A stretch of 64,000 nucleotides of DNA from Bacteroidia bacterium (GCA_030432655.1 JAUILA010000012.1:101181-165180); one strand, 5' to 3'. Shown: positions 8,517 to 17,637, numbered from the stretch's first letter. Notes: generated by a model from the sequence alone, not told the origin. Made by a program: numbers and translations.

Positions 8517-9312
8517 TATTATCTCCCATGGTCGAATAGACGACATCATCCGGTTCCCATAGTTCGATCTTGTTGCCGTCCGGATCCATGATCCACCCAA
8601 ATTTGCCATAATCGAATTCCTGGATTTCGCCGACCACCTGCACCCCCCTGGATTTCAACTTTTCAATTAACGCTTTCAGATCATTAACACGGTAGTTGAT
8701 CATTGATTCCTGCTGACCCGGATCAAAGTAGTCCGTATTTTCGGTGAACACTCCCCATGCAGTGAAGCCTTTCTTTTCGGGATACCTGGCGGAGCGCCAT
8801 TCAAAGGTTGCCCCGTATTGACCGGCCGGTATACCAAGGTTCTCATCATACCATTTTTTAAGTTTTTCCGGATCAGGGCTTTTAAAGAATACACCTCCGA
8901 GGCCGGTAACACGTGCCTCATCAGGTGCTGAAACCGGATCTGTCATAAAATAGGGATTGTATATTATTCCGATAACATTCTCCCACGGATCCTTCACGCG
9001 CGCTACCATAATACCATCACCGACATCGTTGGGTTTCTCTACCTCGCCGGCTCCTAGTTCTATAAGGCGATTAAATTCTCCCGCGATATCTTCCACGCCC
9101 CAGTAGACTTCCTGGCTGATTCCGGTATTCCGTTTTTCTGTTGTGGGAAGAATGCCAAGCTCATATCCTGCGACTTCAAAACCCACATAAAAGGCTTCAT
9201 TAAAATAAGGTTCTTTAGTAAGTACTTTTGTATACCATTCCGTGGCCTCCTTCAGATCGGTCACGTAGTAAAGACAGGTTCTCAGTCCGAGAAATGGTGT
9301 TGTTGTTTTCAT
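8506..9312 (-). CDS. Two-domain VOC (glyoxalase-fold) protein
   Basis: 268 residues with two vicinal-oxygen-chelate domains in tandem. The first, about 5-120, runs from LRTCLYYVTDLKEATEWYTK to VKDPWENVIGIIYNP. The second, about 135-258, runs from VTGLGGVFFKSPDPEKLKKW to GWIMDPDGNKIELWEP. The second keeps the Glu of the DPDGNKIELWEP ending that usually serves as a metal ligand; the first ends in GIIYNP, without that Glu. The fold covers glyoxalases, dioxygenases and resistance proteins, so the reaction cannot be assigned. It ends against the terminator of the convergent gene. The T9SS protein stop lies 6 bases upstream of its start, so the two could share a transcript. Confidence 0.85.
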   Translation of the reverse strand: MKTTTPFLGLRTCLYYVTDLKEATEWYTKVLTKEPYFNEAFYVGFEVAGYELGILPTTEKRNTGISQEVYWGVEDIAGEFNRLIELGAGEVEKPNDVGDGIMVARVKDPWENVIGIIYNPYFMTDPVSAPDEARVTGLGGVFFKSPDPEKLKKWYDENLGIPAGQYGATFEWRSARYPEKKGFTAWGVFTENTDYFDPGQQESMINYRVNDLKALIEKLKSRGVQVVGEIQEFDYGKFGWIMDPDGNKIELWEPDDVVYSTMGDNTIK

Positions 9313-9318
9313 GTGCTG

Positions 9319-10788
9319 TTAGTTATTGGTTTTGACAAATCGTTTTGTGATTTCATAATCAGCTCCTTTCATTCTGAGCAGATAGATTCCCTGCGATAAA
9401 TTTGAAACATTGACCGGGAAATAGGACCCGCTTTCGGGGGATTTACTGATAAGAATTTTACCCGTCATATCGATAATATCAACCCTGGCGCCGGATAGTT
9501 CGGTCTGACTATATATCCAGATTTCATCGGTAGCGGGGTTGGGATAGAGGACCAGGAGGTCCTCAAAATCAAGAGGATCGCAGGGCGGGTCCAGGTAGTA
9601 TTTATAATCGGTCCGATCGTATTCATACACGTCATTAAACGAGGTGGTATTTATTTCATGCGAGAGCTGCCCGGCGCAATCGTAAAAGTATTCATTGGTA
9701 AAGTGAGAATTATAGGTTGCGTAATACGAGCGGGAAACCTTACGAATAAGCTGACCGGCATCATTGAATTCAAGTTGATTGTACCCGTGAGATACCAGTC
9801 GGTTTTCATCATCGGCCGAACGTTCTTCCCATTGCTCACCAACCAGAATCCCGTTTTCGTAGGTCAGGAATTTCTCGAAAGTAGGCACAAAATCCAGTGT
9901 ATAACGAATTTCAGATAATTCCCGGACGAGTTTATTATCCAGATAAACGGTGGTCCGCCTGGTATCAAAGGATTGTTCATAAAAAGTACGGGTATTAAAC
10001 AGCGAATCTCCTTTTACCAGAATTACCCGTTCATTGTACACCTGCCAGGCATTTTCAGGTGAAAACCGGCGGTAAACGGTAATGCGGCGTTCATTCGGTG
10101 AATCCGAGTAGGTGGTAAGTCGTCCAGAAGACTCTGTTTCTGCACCGTTTTCTATCCGGTAAGTTATTTGCAAGGTCTCCCGGCATAAATTATCACGTTC
10201 AATTACGAGCCGGCTCCTTGGAATCCAGGTATCAGAATTGACGAGTTCCGACGTGGTGACTTCCACCAGACATCCATTGGCATCGTAGGCGTTCTGAATC
10301 AGGTTTCCGAACCATGGGCCATTAACCGTTTCACGGTTGCGGTTTTCTTCCCGCTCTACCAGTCCGGCCTGGGTGTATGATTTGATTGTTTCCGACACAA
10401 ATACACCAATTTCCTCTTCGTAGGACTTGCGGATAAAGGAGGATTTAATAAGTAGTGTATCACTGAGGTATTCGGAAGTTTGAGTTGACTCGAGCAGAAT
10501 ACGGTCAAAATCGTCCGAATATATAACTGAATGGTAATAAGTAACATTTCCGGCCTTGTTGCGCCTGAAGGTATCCGCAGACCGGAGACGCCAGGCTCCT
10601 TCCGACCAGAGGTAATTTTTTTCCTTTTCAAAAGATTCGTTTGTTTGTATGTAAACGGTTCGCGACCAGTTTACCCATTCACCGTTGGAATGCTGGCGTT
10701 GATAAACCTTTTCACGGAGCGGACTCTGGGACGTGGCAACCGTTCCAAACGACATGAATACAATTAATCCGAACCAACACCACTTCAT
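9319..10788 (-). CDS. T9SS type A cargo protein with beta-rich tandem body
   Basis: 489 residues. The signal peptide is about residues 1-20 (MKWCWFGLIVFMSFGTVATS). The body, about 20-405, is made of imperfect aromatic and charged repeats of about 40 residues (patterns like YNQLEFNDAGQLIRKVSRSY and ANGCLVEVTTSELVNSD), similar in style to YD-type beta strands. The C-terminus, about 412-489, is a type A sorting domain: LVLYPNPATDEIWIYS, VDIIDMTGKIL, LSQGIYLLRM, TKRFVK. The type IX system recognises this domain and releases or anchors the protein at the surface. The function of the body is unknown; it could be adhesive or structural. The VOC gene follows after 6 bases. Confidence 0.9.
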   Translation of the reverse strand: MKWCWFGLIVFMSFGTVATSQSPLREKVYQRQHSNGEWVNWSRTVYIQTNESFEKEKNYLWSEGAWRLRSADTFRRNKAGNVTYYHSVIYSDDFDRILLESTQTSEYLSDTLLIKSSFIRKSYEEEIGVFVSETIKSYTQAGLVEREENRNRETVNGPWFGNLIQNAYDANGCLVEVTTSELVNSDTWIPRSRLVIERDNLCRETLQITYRIENGAETESSGRLTTYSDSPNERRITVYRRFSPENAWQVYNERVILVKGDSLFNTRTFYEQSFDTRRTTVYLDNKLVRELSEIRYTLDFVPTFEKFLTYENGILVGEQWEERSADDENRLVSHGYNQLEFNDAGQLIRKVSRSYYATYNSHFTNEYFYDCAGQLSHEINTTSFNDVYEYDRTDYKYYLDPPCDPLDFEDLLVLYPNPATDEIWIYSQTELSGARVDIIDMTGKILISKSPESGSYFPVNVSNLSQGIYLLRMKGADYEITKRFVKTNN

Positions 10789-10837
10789 TCACAAAAGTTA
10801 CTGATTTTCGGATTGTAAAACCACTAAAGGTGAGAGC

Positions 10838-12259
10838 TTAAAGCTGCAGGTTGGTAATACCGGCTGACCAATACAGTTCGGCCAGTTCCTTTTGAAAGTC
10901 AGCACGTTCCTTGATTAGCTTGCTTTCCGCCTCAATAAGTTTTTCCAGCTGAATGTTTATTTTAAACAGGTCGCTTTCCCCGTTTTCAAGGTTCAGGCGC
11001 TCAGCCTGCAGGAGCAGCTCGTATTGTTCGGCAATCTGTTGTTGCTGCACGAGTAATTGCTGCAAATTGATAAGCGTGGTAAACCGGGCGTTGATGTCAT
11101 TCAGGATATTACGTTCTGTGATGTCCTGCTGCAGGCTGTTGGTAAGACGTTTGACCTGCACCTGTCCGAGTTTTCCCCGTTCCTTCCGTAGAAACAGTGG
11201 AAATTCGACATTGATCCCAAACTTGTAATCTTCCATAAATTCTATAGAGGAGGATTCACCCGTGGCATCCCAGGGCTGATCCAGAAAATAGTAGCCTACA
11301 TCCAGTCTTGGCTTCAGGTTTTCCTTTGCCAGTCGTTCATCTACTTCAAGGCTCTCGTCTTTAATCCGGAGTTTACGCAGGGAAGGATGGGATTCCCGGG
11401 CCATTTCCGTCAATCGAATGAGCAGAGAGGATTCGATTTCGGGATTTATCGCCATTTCGGGCACCAGATCATCCGTAAGCTCCAGGGGCAGCCCTTCTTC
11501 GTCCCACAGATGGTTTGATAATTCCAGGGAACTTCTTACCAGCACAATCGTGGCCTCCCTCAATGCCGTTTCCCTGCTTAACAGCGAAATCTTAGCCTGA
11601 ACCGTGTCGATGGCTGCTGCTTCCCCGTACTGGAATGCCAGCATGGTACGGGAGAATATTTCGCGCGCGACACTTATATTCCGTTGCATCAGTTCAAAGT
11701 TCCGGTACGCGTTATACCAGTTCCAGTAATCCTTGGCGGCCGTAAGGAGGATTTTGTTAATTTCGGCTATCTGATCGGCTTCGGCCATTTCCTGGAACAG
11801 CAATGCTTTCTGAACCATGGCCCTTCTGTCATCGATAAATAACCCTCTTCCCACCGGGATGCTTACCCCCCAGTAAAGCTGTCGGTTATCGGTTCCCTCC
11901 GAGATATAGTTTTCAGGATTCAGATAGGAGCCACGGTTCTGCTCTATTCCGGCAACCGGATCGACCGGGAACCATACAGGTATTTTCAGCGATACATCCA
12001 GCAGGTTATAGTATTCAGTATCATTAAAATCCTTGACCGACCAGTTGCCGGTAATTTTCGGATCAAAACTTCCCCGTGCCAGCCTTACTTCCTGGCGGGC
12101 TGTTTCACTCAGTAATTCAGCCTGTTTGACAACCGGATGGTTGCGGAGTACCAGCTCATAGAACGTATCGAAATGAAAAACCGTGGTGGTATCCGGCTGC
12201 GACCGTAAAAGCAAAGGTGCAGAGACCATGAAGAGTAATACAATGATCAGTCGTTTCAT
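10838..12259 (-). CDS. TolC-family outer membrane efflux protein
   Basis: 473 residues with a Sec signal peptide (about 1-20) and two outer-membrane-efflux repeats rich in long helices. Typical elements are VLRNHPVVKQAELLSETARQ near the N-terminus, LMQRNISVAREIFSRTMLAF in the middle, and NLENGESDLFKINIQLEKLI near the C-terminus. It should form the trimeric channel-tunnel of a tripartite exporter. Its start overlaps the hlyD-like stop by 4 bases. It is the last gene of the tetR-ABC-hlyD-tolC unit and is followed by the T9SS cargo gene on the same strand after 49 bases. Confidence 0.9.
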   Translation of the reverse strand: MKRLIIVLLFMVSAPLLLRSQPDTTTVFHFDTFYELVLRNHPVVKQAELLSETARQEVRLARGSFDPKITGNWSVKDFNDTEYYNLLDVSLKIPVWFPVDPVAGIEQNRGSYLNPENYISEGTDNRQLYWGVSIPVGRGLFIDDRRAMVQKALLFQEMAEADQIAEINKILLTAAKDYWNWYNAYRNFELMQRNISVAREIFSRTMLAFQYGEAAAIDTVQAKISLLSRETALREATIVLVRSSLELSNHLWDEEGLPLELTDDLVPEMAINPEIESSLLIRLTEMARESHPSLRKLRIKDESLEVDERLAKENLKPRLDVGYYFLDQPWDATGESSSIEFMEDYKFGINVEFPLFLRKERGKLGQVQVKRLTNSLQQDITERNILNDINARFTTLINLQQLLVQQQQIAEQYELLLQAERLNLENGESDLFKINIQLEKLIEAESKLIKERADFQKELAELYWSAGITNLQL

Positions 12260-13602
12260 TTTTTTGCTTCTTCTTCGCTTTTTGTGGCTGAATTTGAAAG
12301 GGGCTCCTCATAAAGACTGGGAGGGAAGCCATTCAGCTGACGCCAGATTTCATACCAGACCGGCACATTGTTGAGCATTACCCAGCCTTTTGCTCCCGAA
12401 CCAAGCCGTAATTGCTCTGGCCAGGGTTCGTCTTCCGGATCCGGGGTAACAAGAATCCGGAACTGACCACCCTGGCTGTTCATGTAGTCAACCACCTGCA
12501 CAATTCCACCGAAACTTCCTACCGAAACACTTGGCCAGCCGGAGAATTGGAGGGCGGGCCACCCGTCAAACTCAATTCGCACCTTCGATCCGGTAGATAT
12601 AAGGGGAACATCCATGGCCTGCACATAAATTTCCACGGCAAGATCCGGATTAGCCGGAACCACGGTTGCCACGGCTTCACCTTCCTTTATGGTTTCGCCA
12701 ATTCCCGCTTGCAACGTTTTAACCAGGTAGCCTGCCTGAGGTGCAATCACCTGGTATTGTTCACGTCTGATCTCCACATTGACATAATAGTTTTCCAGTT
12801 TGGCCAGAGAGCCTTCTGCCTCATACAAATCGGCAAGCGTCGCATTCAGGTCAGATTCTGTTTTACTAATCTTGTCCTGGTACTCTGCACGAATACCAGC
12901 GATATCTGCCTTGGTATTGATCAGTTCCGCCTTAGACTGCTGGAACTTGTTTTCGGCAGTGACCACTTTCATACGGGCTTCCTGTAATTTTGATTCGATC
13001 TCCTGAAATTTGGTAAGGGCGATGTTACCTGCTTCGAAAAGGATTTTATTACGTTCGAACTGGTTTTCCAGGTTTCTGAACCGGATTTTCTCCGCTTCAA
13101 AATCCACGCTGTCACTCACCAGTTTCAATTCCGCCTGCCGGATTTTATTCCGTATCTGAAGGTCCTTTACCTGAAAAGCATCCCGCAACGCAGCAATTTG
13201 AGTCCTCAGGGCTACGGCCTTCTCCTCTTTTGACTGAATACTTGAACTCTTTGCATCCACCTGATCATCAATTCGCTCCAGCAGTTCCGGATCAAAATAT
13301 TCATCTTTTATTTCGCTAAGGGTAAGAATAGTATCTCCCTGCTGTACAAATTGTCCTTCCCGGATGCGCCAGCTGGTTATGCGCCCGGCAATCGTCGACT
13401 CTATCATTTGCGGTCGGTTTGAAGGGGTGAATGCTGTCAGCGTTCCGGTTCCACGAATGTTTTGCTGCCAGGGCAGGAACATCATTACAAGGAACATGGC
13501 GCCAATTCCCAGCAAGACCTTAGCCAGGGTTTTACCTGTTTTAGGTGTTTTCAGCGCTTTCAGTGTATTTAAGGGGACACTATTTGGATTAACATATTCC
13601 AT
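12256..13602 (-). CDS. HlyD-family periplasmic adaptor
   Basis: 448 residues. One N-terminal membrane helix (about 26-46), then a split lipoyl/biotinyl-like domain (ITSWRIREGQFVQQGDTILT at about 75-95 and IAPQAGYLVKTLQAGIGETI further on). A long alpha-hairpin coiled coil, about 105-265, lies between its halves, and a beta-barrel region ends the protein. This is the membrane-fusion subunit joining the ABC protein to the TolC-like channel. It starts 1 base after the ABC gene stop and overlaps the TolC gene by 4 bases, so all three are likely made in fixed ratio. No motif reveals the exported substrate. Confidence 0.9.
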   Translation of the reverse strand: MEYVNPNSVPLNTLKALKTPKTGKTLAKVLLGIGAMFLVMMFLPWQQNIRGTGTLTAFTPSNRPQMIESTIAGRITSWRIREGQFVQQGDTILTLSEIKDEYFDPELLERIDDQVDAKSSSIQSKEEKAVALRTQIAALRDAFQVKDLQIRNKIRQAELKLVSDSVDFEAEKIRFRNLENQFERNKILFEAGNIALTKFQEIESKLQEARMKVVTAENKFQQSKAELINTKADIAGIRAEYQDKISKTESDLNATLADLYEAEGSLAKLENYYVNVEIRREQYQVIAPQAGYLVKTLQAGIGETIKEGEAVATVVPANPDLAVEIYVQAMDVPLISTGSKVRIEFDGWPALQFSGWPSVSVGSFGGIVQVVDYMNSQGGQFRILVTPDPEDEPWPEQLRLGSGAKGWVMLNNVPVWYEIWRQLNGFPPSLYEEPLSNSATKSEEEAKK

Positions 13603-13603
13603 A

Positions 13604-15784
13604 TCAGCTGATTATATTGTTAAGTACTCCTTCTTTCATCAGGTTGTTGAAAGAATCATCACGTTTGACCCTTCCTTCATCCATAAGAATTACCCGGTCA
13701 CAGGCCGCCATAATCAGCGGGTCATTCGAGACCACAATGAGAGTCCAGCGGTTTTCCGGCCGGGTAATCATTTCCATAAGTTCCATTCTCTCGGATTTAA
13801 AAAAGTCATTAAAAAAATCGTTCAGGATCAACAGCCTTGGATTTTTAGCCAGACACCTGGCCAGAATGATGCGGTTGACCAGGTTAGGAGGTAATCCTTT
13901 ACCGCCGCTGACCATATTACTGTTCAGTCCGTCCCGCATAGAGTTTATATGGTCGGATATACCTACCTGTTCAATAGCCTTAATGGCATCTTCCGGTTTC
14001 AGATGAGGTTTAGCCAGGAGAATATTCTCCATGATCGTCCCTTCAAATATGTCTTCCTGGGATACATTCTGCCCGATCCGGTCCCGAAGATTCATCAGAT
14101 CCAGGTCGCGAACTGAGTATCCGTCAATAGATACTGCTCCTTTATAATCCTGATTTAGGCCGGAAATCGTATCGGTCAGCAACGATTTTCCCGATCCTCC
14201 GCTGCCTGCTATACAAATGCGTTCTCCCGGTTCAATATCGAGGGAAATATTCTCCAGTGAATGCGTAGTGATTCCTGTAAATTTGTAATGAAGATCTTTG
14301 ATCCGAATGGAATAACCTTGTTTTGATGATTCATGAGAAATATTAAGTCCGCCGCTACGCTCGAGGGGAAGATCTGTAACATTCGCGATTTTATCCACGG
14401 CAGTAAGCATATCATAGATCGTATCCATATACATGATAATTTTTTCCACGGAATTCAGGGTCAGAATGATGATCACTTCTGATGCCACGAATTGTCCCAG
14501 GGTAATCTCGCGCTGCACCACCAGTATGGTACCCATGATAAGCAATCCACCAGTCACCAGTCCTTTAAACAGAACAATAAATCCGTATTGTTTGATCAGT
14601 ACACTGAAGTGAGTTTTCCGGTTTGAGAGATAGTTATTGACGTTATAATCAGTTTTTCTGACCGGCAACAGCGAATTTCCGGATAACTTAAATGAATGGA
14701 TTGTCCGCGCCAGTTCTTCCAGCCAGTAGACTACCTTGTACTTATACTTGGATTCCTTAATGGATGATTCAAGTCCGGTCGGACCGGTAAGGTAAAAGAT
14801 CAGGAAAAGGATCCCGATCAGGAGCAGGCTGAAAAAGACGAAAAACGGGTGATAAAAGGAAAGGAGAATAAGGCCGAACAGGATTTGGATCGCGCCTGAC
14901 GACAAATCAATCAGTAACTTAGGCAATCCTTTCTGAAGTGTCAGTACATCAAAAAACCGGTTCATCAATTCAGGAGCGTGGTATTTTGACAATGCTTCGG
15001 CCCTGATCCTCGGAACGCGGAAGGCAAATTCGAATGCAGCCTTGGTAAATACCCGCCGCTGCAGGTATTCCACCAGTGAAATCTGCATGATCTGCAAACC
15101 CCCGGCGGCAAGTACACCAAGGATCACGAGCGCTATCAGTATATATACGGAGCTGAAGAAAACACCACCGGATATGAGTGAGACCGTGGCCTGGATGCCA
15201 AGCGGGAGCGTCAGGCTGATCAGTCCAATAAATACCGCATAGATATAAATGTAACCAATATCCCGCTGTTCCTCAGACAGCAGCCGGAACAGGCGCTGAA
15301 CCGGGCTTAGCTTCTTCGCGGGCAATTCACCTTCCAGGTCATCACTAACCAGGCTTTTGTAGGCAAACACACCAAGAATTATTATCTGTCCTTCCCGCTG
15401 ATATAATTCCTCCGTCAGATCATTATCCACCGGATGCCAGGCCGATTCAATTTCTCCTGGATATACAAGGGCATACGTCCATTTCCCCCTTTTTCGCTGC
15501 ATGACAACAGGGATGAAGCCCTCATCGCTTTTTCGAAAAACCACCACGGGAATAGCCATTTCGTCCAGATGTTGCATGAACGCCGAACTGCGTACTGAGT
15601 TTTCCAGGAACATAATGCGCTGCCTGTTGCCGGCTTCAACCAGATCACGAATGAAATCCTGGACTTCGGATTCATCATACTCCCGACCTGCATTGTACAT
15701 ATCCTCGTAAAACTTACTGTTCTCTTTATGACCCAGTAAGTCGGACGCAACGCGAATAGTATTGATCAACTGCTGACTGTTCAT
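13604..15784 (-). CDS. ABC exporter subunit with degenerate ATPase motifs
   Basis: 726 residues built like a bacteriocin/HlyB-type half transporter: an N-terminal domain of about 150 residues, a six-helix membrane domain (about 175-455) and a nucleotide-binding domain (about 480-726). Walker A is intact (GSGGSGKS, about 528), as is a Q-loop (IGQNVSQEDIF). The signature LSGGQ is replaced by LPPNL (about 630) in GGKGLPPNLVNRI. The Walker B hhhhDE reads LLILND (about 653), and the switch His is Asn in VVSNDP (about 685). The N-terminal domain (IPVVVFRKSDEGFIPVVMQR) resembles a C39-like domain without the catalytic Cys. It overlaps the TetR gene by 4 bases. Normal hydrolysis by a homodimer is doubtful; it may bind ATP only or need another subunit. 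Confidence 0.88.
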   Translation of the reverse strand: MNSQQLINTIRVASDLLGHKENSKFYEDMYNAGREYDESEVQDFIRDLVEAGNRQRIMFLENSVRSSAFMQHLDEMAIPVVVFRKSDEGFIPVVMQRKRGKWTYALVYPGEIESAWHPVDNDLTEELYQREGQIIILGVFAYKSLVSDDLEGELPAKKLSPVQRLFRLLSEEQRDIGYIYIYAVFIGLISLTLPLGIQATVSLISGGVFFSSVYILIALVILGVLAAGGLQIMQISLVEYLQRRVFTKAAFEFAFRVPRIRAEALSKYHAPELMNRFFDVLTLQKGLPKLLIDLSSGAIQILFGLILLSFYHPFFVFFSLLLIGILFLIFYLTGPTGLESSIKESKYKYKVVYWLEELARTIHSFKLSGNSLLPVRKTDYNVNNYLSNRKTHFSVLIKQYGFIVLFKGLVTGGLLIMGTILVVQREITLGQFVASEVIIILTLNSVEKIIMYMDTIYDMLTAVDKIANVTDLPLERSGGLNISHESSKQGYSIRIKDLHYKFTGITTHSLENISLDIEPGERICIAGSGGSGKSLLTDTISGLNQDYKGAVSIDGYSVRDLDLMNLRDRIGQNVSQEDIFEGTIMENILLAKPHLKPEDAIKAIEQVGISDHINSMRDGLNSNMVSGGKGLPPNLVNRIILARCLAKNPRLLILNDFFNDFFKSERMELMEMITRPENRWTLIVVSNDPLIMAACDRVILMDEGRVKRDDSFNNLMKEGVLNNIIS

Positions 15785-16461
15785 GAAGACTTAATTGTGT
15801 TAAATACCATTTCTTTAAGAAAATTTTCATTTCGCTCGTGGATGTACCCGTTTTCGCAGGACAAATCGGTGAGAGAGGGCAGGTGCATGGCAAAAAACAA
15901 TTGCTGATGGGCAGCCTGGAGTACTGTACTGATAAGTGAATGGGGATATTTATATTCCGGATTAATATCCGTCAGCATCCCTGCGATCTTGGTACAAAGC
16001 GATTTAAAACCACGGAAGAGGCCTTCCTTATTGTCGTCATCCACTTGTTTTGTAAGATACGTTTTGTCCGATTCAGAGATTACTATCCGGTAAAGTGCCT
16101 CCTCATTAATCTGAGGAAAGGAAGTGTCCTGCTCTTTTTTGCTTGCTACAATATTCAGGGCAATTTCCAGCCGCCGGGCAGGATCATCGATGTTCTGGGT
16201 GTTATAATCTATCAAATACTCCAGCCAGTTCCAGTACCAGGCTATAAGGTAGACCAGCAACCGGTGCTTATTGTCAAAATACCTGTAAATGGAGGCCTCG
16301 GTTGAATTGATCCTGCGGGCCAGTTTTTTAAATGTAAATGATTCCAGACCGAGTTCATCAATCATATCGATGCTTTCCTGAAGGATTTTTCGCCCCAATT
16401 CCGTCTCCTGCGGGTCCCGGATGTAGAGGTTACTTTTCATAACAAATTGGAGGGTCGCCAT
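15781..16461 (-). CDS. TetR-family regulator of the exporter operon
   Basis: 226 residues. The N-terminal helix-turn-helix is clear at about residues 20-65: LGRKILQESIDMIDELGLES followed by FTFKKLARRINSTEASIYRY, then FDNKHRLLVYL. The C-terminal ligand domain is helical and not assignable to a ligand class. An alternative start at residue 8 (MKSNLYIRD) is possible. Its stop overlaps the ABC gene start by 4 bases, so it is the first gene of the exporter operon and probably autoregulates it through the palindromes just upstream (16491-16519). Confidence 0.9.
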   Translation of the reverse strand: MATLQFVMKSNLYIRDPQETELGRKILQESIDMIDELGLESFTFKKLARRINSTEASIYRYFDNKHRLLVYLIAWYWNWLEYLIDYNTQNIDDPARRLEIALNIVASKKEQDTSFPQINEEALYRIVISESDKTYLTKQVDDDNKEGLFRGFKSLCTKIAGMLTDINPEYKYPHSLISTVLQAAHQQLFFAMHLPSLTDLSCENGYIHERNENFLKEMVFNTIKSS

Positions 16462-16490
16462 GCTGAAATATATTAAAACAATATTAAATG

Positions 16491-16503
16491 ATAGTAATAC
16501 TAT
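16491..16503. promoter_or_regulatory. Candidate TetR operator
   Basis: ATAGTAATACTAT is a perfect 13-bp palindrome, 30 bases upstream of the tetR start. TATACTACC follows at 16511-16519, a partial second copy of the TACTA half-site. The position fits autoregulation of the tetR-ABC-hlyD-tolC operon. This is inferred from symmetry and position only. Confidence 0.45.
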
Positions 16504-16636
16504 TATAAATTATACTACCACTAACGAACTATGGCAAATAATGTTCAGCCATATGAAAAAAAAATTTCTCAATCCCCGGATTACGGTTAAATGTGAGCAG
16601 AATCATGTATTTTTCGTGACTTAAAAAATATCATCG

Positions 16637-17203
16637 ATGAAAAGGACCCTTACTATCATTCTGTTATTTGCTGCGCAGGCATTAATGGCCCAGATTCCGG
16701 AACATCTGACCGGGAAAGTTTCATATCCTGTATTTGATCAGGAACCCTGGATAGGGGTAATTGACGTGGAGAGTACTGCCATGAAGTATGATGCATCGGT
16801 TGACTACAAGGTAATGATTGATGTATATGATAAGGTAAATAACAAATCGAATGCCTTTACGCCTTTGAATGAAGCCGCGCGAACCTATAATTTGTTATCA
16901 TCTCTGGGGGTTCCGGAAGAAAAGGTAAGTATGGCCTTGATTATTCATGGGGGCGCCGTGGATGCTTTTTTATCCAATGAAGCCTATAATGAGAAGTTTC
17001 GTGAAGATAATCCCAATCTTACCCTGATCCGTGCCATGCAGGAAAAAGGCGTTAAGTTTTATGTGTGCAGTCAGACCATGGGCTTCCGTAATCTGCCTGC
17101 GGAAGATCTTTGTGATGTGGCCGAGGTGACGTTATCGGCCAAGACTACCATGATCATCCTTGACCAGCAAGGGTATTCGTACCTGAATGTAAACGAAGAC
17201 TGA
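16637..17203 (+). CDS. Exported DsrE/DsrF-like protein
   Basis: 188 residues with signal peptide MKRTLTIILLFAAQALMAQ. The mature part is a DsrE-like fold: MIDVYDKVNNKSNAFTPLNE, then LALIIHGGAVDAF-type strand-turn (MALIIHGGAVDAFLS) and GVKFYVCSQTMGF, in which the single Cys sits where DsrE proteins carry the sulfur-relay Cys. The family binds or transfers sulfane sulfur, but exported Bacteroidota members are uncharacterised. The stop abuts the stop of the convergent VOC gene. Divergent from the exporter operon across 175 bases of A/T-rich DNA. Confidence 0.85.
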   Translation: MKRTLTIILLFAAQALMAQIPEHLTGKVSYPVFDQEPWIGVIDVESTAMKYDASVDYKVMIDVYDKVNNKSNAFTPLNEAARTYNLLSSLGVPEEKVSMALIIHGGAVDAFLSNEAYNEKFREDNPNLTLIRAMQEKGVKFYVCSQTMGFRNLPAEDLCDVAEVTLSAKTTMIILDQQGYSYLNVNED

Positions 17204-17575
17204 TCAAACTCCTTTGCCGAAGATAATCACGTTATTTTCCGGATCGGTAAGTTCAAAGTCACGCATTCCATAATCTGCATTCTCCGGGGTCGATATTTCT
17301 GTCACACCCCTGCCTGTTAATTCTTTATACAGCTCATCAACATCCATCACGAATACAAAAGCAAAGGGCCTTCGCTGGCCTTTTTTGGTACTCGAATCTG
17401 ATTGCGCCAGGTGAATTTTAAATGAATCCCTGGGGAGAACAACATAAGAGGGAGGATCTTCCCAGGTAAACTCAATCTTGAATCCCAGTTTGGTTGAATA
17501 AAACGATGTCATCTCCGATATATTCTGAACCGGCAAAACCGAAGCCACATGGGAAATGGAAGGTATTTTTTCCAT
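17204..17575 (-). CDS. Single-domain VOC protein
   Basis: 123 residues forming one glyoxalase/bleomycin-resistance-type domain: VASVLPVQNISEMTSFYSTK at the start, FAFVFVMDVDELYKELTGRG in the middle, and FELTDPENNVIIFGKG at the end. The usual terminal Glu metal ligand is not evident (IIFG), so this may be a binding rather than a catalytic member. Cytoplasmic. It shares a 62-base divergent promoter region, which holds a 14-bp palindrome, with the gene at 17638. Confidence 0.85.
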   Translation of the reverse strand: MEKIPSISHVASVLPVQNISEMTSFYSTKLGFKIEFTWEDPPSYVVLPRDSFKIHLAQSDSSTKKGQRRPFAFVFVMDVDELYKELTGRGVTEISTPENADYGMRDFELTDPENNVIIFGKGV

Positions 17576-17604
17576 CGGTGAAATTTTAATAATTTGGTTA
17601 TTCC

Positions 17605-17618
17605 TTTATACGTATAAA
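17605..17618. promoter_or_regulatory. 14-bp palindrome in divergent promoter region
   Basis: TTTATACGTATAAA is perfectly self-complementary and lies midway between the divergent starts at 17575 and 17638. It could be an operator for one or both genes. No regulator gene is adjacent, and an A/T-rich palindrome could occur by chance. Confidence 0.35.
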
Positions 17619-17637
17619 TCAGCAAAACGGATATTAC

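Noticed and set aside
12412..12987. 191-codon plus-strand ORF inside the hlyD gene
   Set aside because: Antisense to a clear HlyD adaptor; no signal, no motif, no promoter.
13604..16461. A bacteriocin or RTX substrate gene for the type I-like exporter
   Set aside because: No glycine-leader peptide or RTX repeat gene was seen next to the operon; the nearby T9SS protein uses another system.
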